Source: a virus
DNA length: 33,045 bases
Reading direction: 5' to 3' (one strand)
IMG/VR virus record: IMGVR_UViG_3300042566_000771
Location: 1 to 33,045 of that record
The notes under the pieces were generated by a model. That model saw only the letters and a program-made list of their open reading frames with translations. It was not told the DNA's origin and did no database searches. A program made the position numbers and the translations under genes. Shown here in pieces: positions 32,161 through 33,045 of the stretch. The stretch's first letter is position 1, and each line of letters starts with the position of its first letter.

Positions 32161-32165
32161 CAGCA

Positions 32166-32300
32166 TGTGACGGCTACCGTATCGCGACGGGAACCGACCA
32201 ATGTTCGCTTGTGCGAAACCTCCAAATTTCGCATTGGTCCTGCCGTCACAGTTTTAAGCGAACACACAGGAGCGGTTAAGGACCGCAGAGTTGGAGGTTT
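32166..32300 (+). ncRNA. Structured leader of the replication gene with anti-Shine-Dalgarno
   Basis: Five complementary sets are present: TGTGACGGC (32166-32174) with 32242-32250; GACCAATG (32196-32203) with 32232-32239; TGTTCGCTT (32202-32210) with 32256-32264; AAACCTCCAA (32216-32225) with the ribosome site TTGGAGGTTT (32291-32300); and a small hairpin GCGGT/ACCGC (32272-32286). The first two nest as one long stem whose loop carries the anti-Shine-Dalgarno. The third competes with the second. This suggests switchable translation of the replication protein. Folding is by eye only. Confidence 0.6.
32251..32279 (-). promoter_or_regulatory. Possible antisense promoter in the leader
   Basis: On the minus strand TTAACC, 17 bases, TAAAAC. 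The predicted antisense transcript would start at the same TGTGACGGC stem and cover the anti-Shine-Dalgarno loop. Each hexamer matches four of six consensus bases, so this is tentative. Confidence 0.3.
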
Positions 32301-32303
32301 TAA

Positions 32304-33045
32304 ATGTCACATGAGTTGGGCGGGTACGTCCTTATCTACCGCCGTCTATTGGATCACTCGATCTTTCGCACTGATGCGGAGGCTATGGCCTTTGCATGGA
32401 TGGTGCTGCGAGCATCGTGGAGAGAAGTAGATGTGCGCTACAAAGATCGCCCCATAAAACTGCAGCGTGGGCAGCTTGCGATGTCAGTACGGGACATGGC
32501 TACGCACCTAGAACGCAGCAAAGATTGGGCAAATCGCTTTCTCACGCGCCTCGTTGACCGCGACATGGTGTGCGTCGATAGCGCGACAGGTGTCACCATC
32601 ATTTCTATCAACAATTACAACGCTTTCCAGCTCGATCCTAAAGGGCAGAGCGACAGGTCCGCGACAGCGGCGCGACAGGACCGCGACACCACCGCGACAC
32701 AGAACAATAAAGGGAATAAAGAGAAAGAAGAGAATAAAGGGAATAGTAAGAAGGCTGACGCCTTCTCTGTGCCTGATTGGATTGATGCGGATGCATGGTC
32801 GGATTGGGAAGAGCAGCGCAAGCAGATCAAGAAACCTCTGACGGATCAGGCGCGGAAGCTAGCGATCAACGTCCTACGTGAAGGCGTAGAGGCAGGGCTG
32901 TCGGTTCGCCAGATCATCGACCACAACATCAATGGTGGCTGGCAAGGAATGTTCCTACCGAAGGGAAATGCCAAAGCCGCAACAAGCCCAATGGCTGGCA
33001 TGTCTTTCAAGCAGGCACGCGAGAAGCTAGACGATCTTCGCTACA
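32304..33045 (+). CDS. Phage replication initiator (lambda O/DnaD-DnaT-like), 3' end outside window
   Basis: At least 247 residues, frame open to the right edge. GGAGG lies six bases before the ATG. The N-terminal winged-helix region has the usual phage pattern: GGYVLIYRRLLDHSIFRTDA, then IKLQRGQLAMSVRDMATHLE, then SKDWANRFLTRLVDRDMV and NNYNAFQL. A low-complexity Arg/Asp/Thr then Lys/Glu/Asn linker (about 115-150) is where the DNA repeats lie. The C-terminal part (DWIDADAWSDWEEQRKQI, KPLTDQARKLAIN, DHNINGGWQGMFLP) resembles DnaT/DnaD-type replication proteins that load the host helicase. It is the first rightward early gene; a helicase loader may follow outside the window. Confidence 0.8.
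   Translation, partial: MSHELGGYVLIYRRLLDHSIFRTDAEAMAFAWMVLRASWREVDVRYKDRPIKLQRGQLAMSVRDMATHLERSKDWANRFLTRLVDRDMVCVDSATGVTIISINNYNAFQLDPKGQSDRSATAARQDRDTTATQNNKGNKEKEENKGNSKKADAFSVPDWIDADAWSDWEEQRKQIKKPLTDQARKLAINVLREGVEAGLSVRQIIDHNINGGWQGMFLPKGNAKAATSPMAGMSFKQAREKLDDLRY
32650..32704 (+). repeat. Five iteron-like direct repeats, 11-bp period
   Basis: GCGACA occurs at 32650, 32661, 32672, 32683 and 32694, exactly 11 bp apart; the consensus is GCGACAGGNCC with decay in the last copies. A sixth GCGACAGG is at 32583. Eleven is not a multiple of three, so the motif is read in all three codon phases, pointing to selection on DNA. Spacing near one helical turn would place bound proteins on one face. 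Confidence 0.8.
32701..32752 (+). other. Purine-rich AT tract, candidate unwinding element of the origin
   Basis: Directly after the iterons, 52 bases are almost all A and G with a few T and one C. AATAAAGGGAATA occurs twice (32706-32718 and 32733-32745). A purine-skewed, easily melted tract next to iterons inside the initiator gene is the layout of lambda ori. Confidence 0.65.

Overview
The window is a stretch of a temperate, tailed double-stranded DNA phage genome, most likely podovirus-like. The evidence is the order coat protein, small head-tail genes, tail and fibre genes, then a run of internal (ejection) virion proteins ending in one 3,023-residue protein. No host chromosomal gene is visible. 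Phage genes lie on both sides of an attachment site made of the 3' half of a tRNA-Gly(GCC) gene. The sequence therefore looks like a free (circular, concatemeric or permuted) phage genome and not an integrated prophage. The tRNA sequence and moderate GC content suit a proteobacterial host, perhaps an alphaproteobacterium; that is inference.

Layout. (1) 1-10054, rightward: C-terminus of the major capsid protein and a strong terminator, a small head protein, two adaptor/tail-tube-like proteins, a BppU-like protein, a protein built of 9- and 18-residue repeats, a conserved tail protein, a 1,653-residue fibre with a self-cleaving S74 chaperone, and three small tail genes. (2) 10163-15624, rightward: a tail nozzle-like protein, a 1,097-residue fibre with FN3, an Ala-rich coiled stalk and a lambda gpJ-like C-terminal part, and small assembly-type genes. 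(3) 15621-28220, rightward: a GNAT-like protein, four probable internal virion proteins, and the giant polyvalent protein with metallopeptidase-, GNAT-, ParB- and LPD38-like parts. The parts are separated by repeated R/Q-Y/F-S-G-R motifs, and a probable extra gene is nested in one linker. (4) 28221-29347: attP, terminators facing both ways, and a leftward tyrosine integrase. (5) 29364-31950, leftward early operon: ssDNA-annealing protein, YqaJ-type exonuclease, ribbon-helix-helix protein, SSB-like small protein, small membrane protein, CsrA-like protein, then int. (6) 31951-32303: a divergent control region. (7) 32304 to the end, rightward: a replication-initiator gene cut by the window edge.

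The most interesting signals are in the control and replication DNA. The initiator gene holds five direct repeats (GCGACA...) at an exact 11-bp period followed by a purine-rich, AT-rich tract, the architecture of the lambda origin inside gene O. Its leader has several long complementary segments, including a 10-nt perfect complement of its own ribosome binding site. The int ribosome binding site is also closed by a hairpin using the same CCTCCAA/TTGGAGG pair. A 17-bp inverted copy of the int leader lies on the far side of the attP core, followed by a leftward terminator, which resembles the lambda sib retroregulation layout. A CsrA-like protein encoded in the same operon could act on these GGA-containing leaders; this link is inference.
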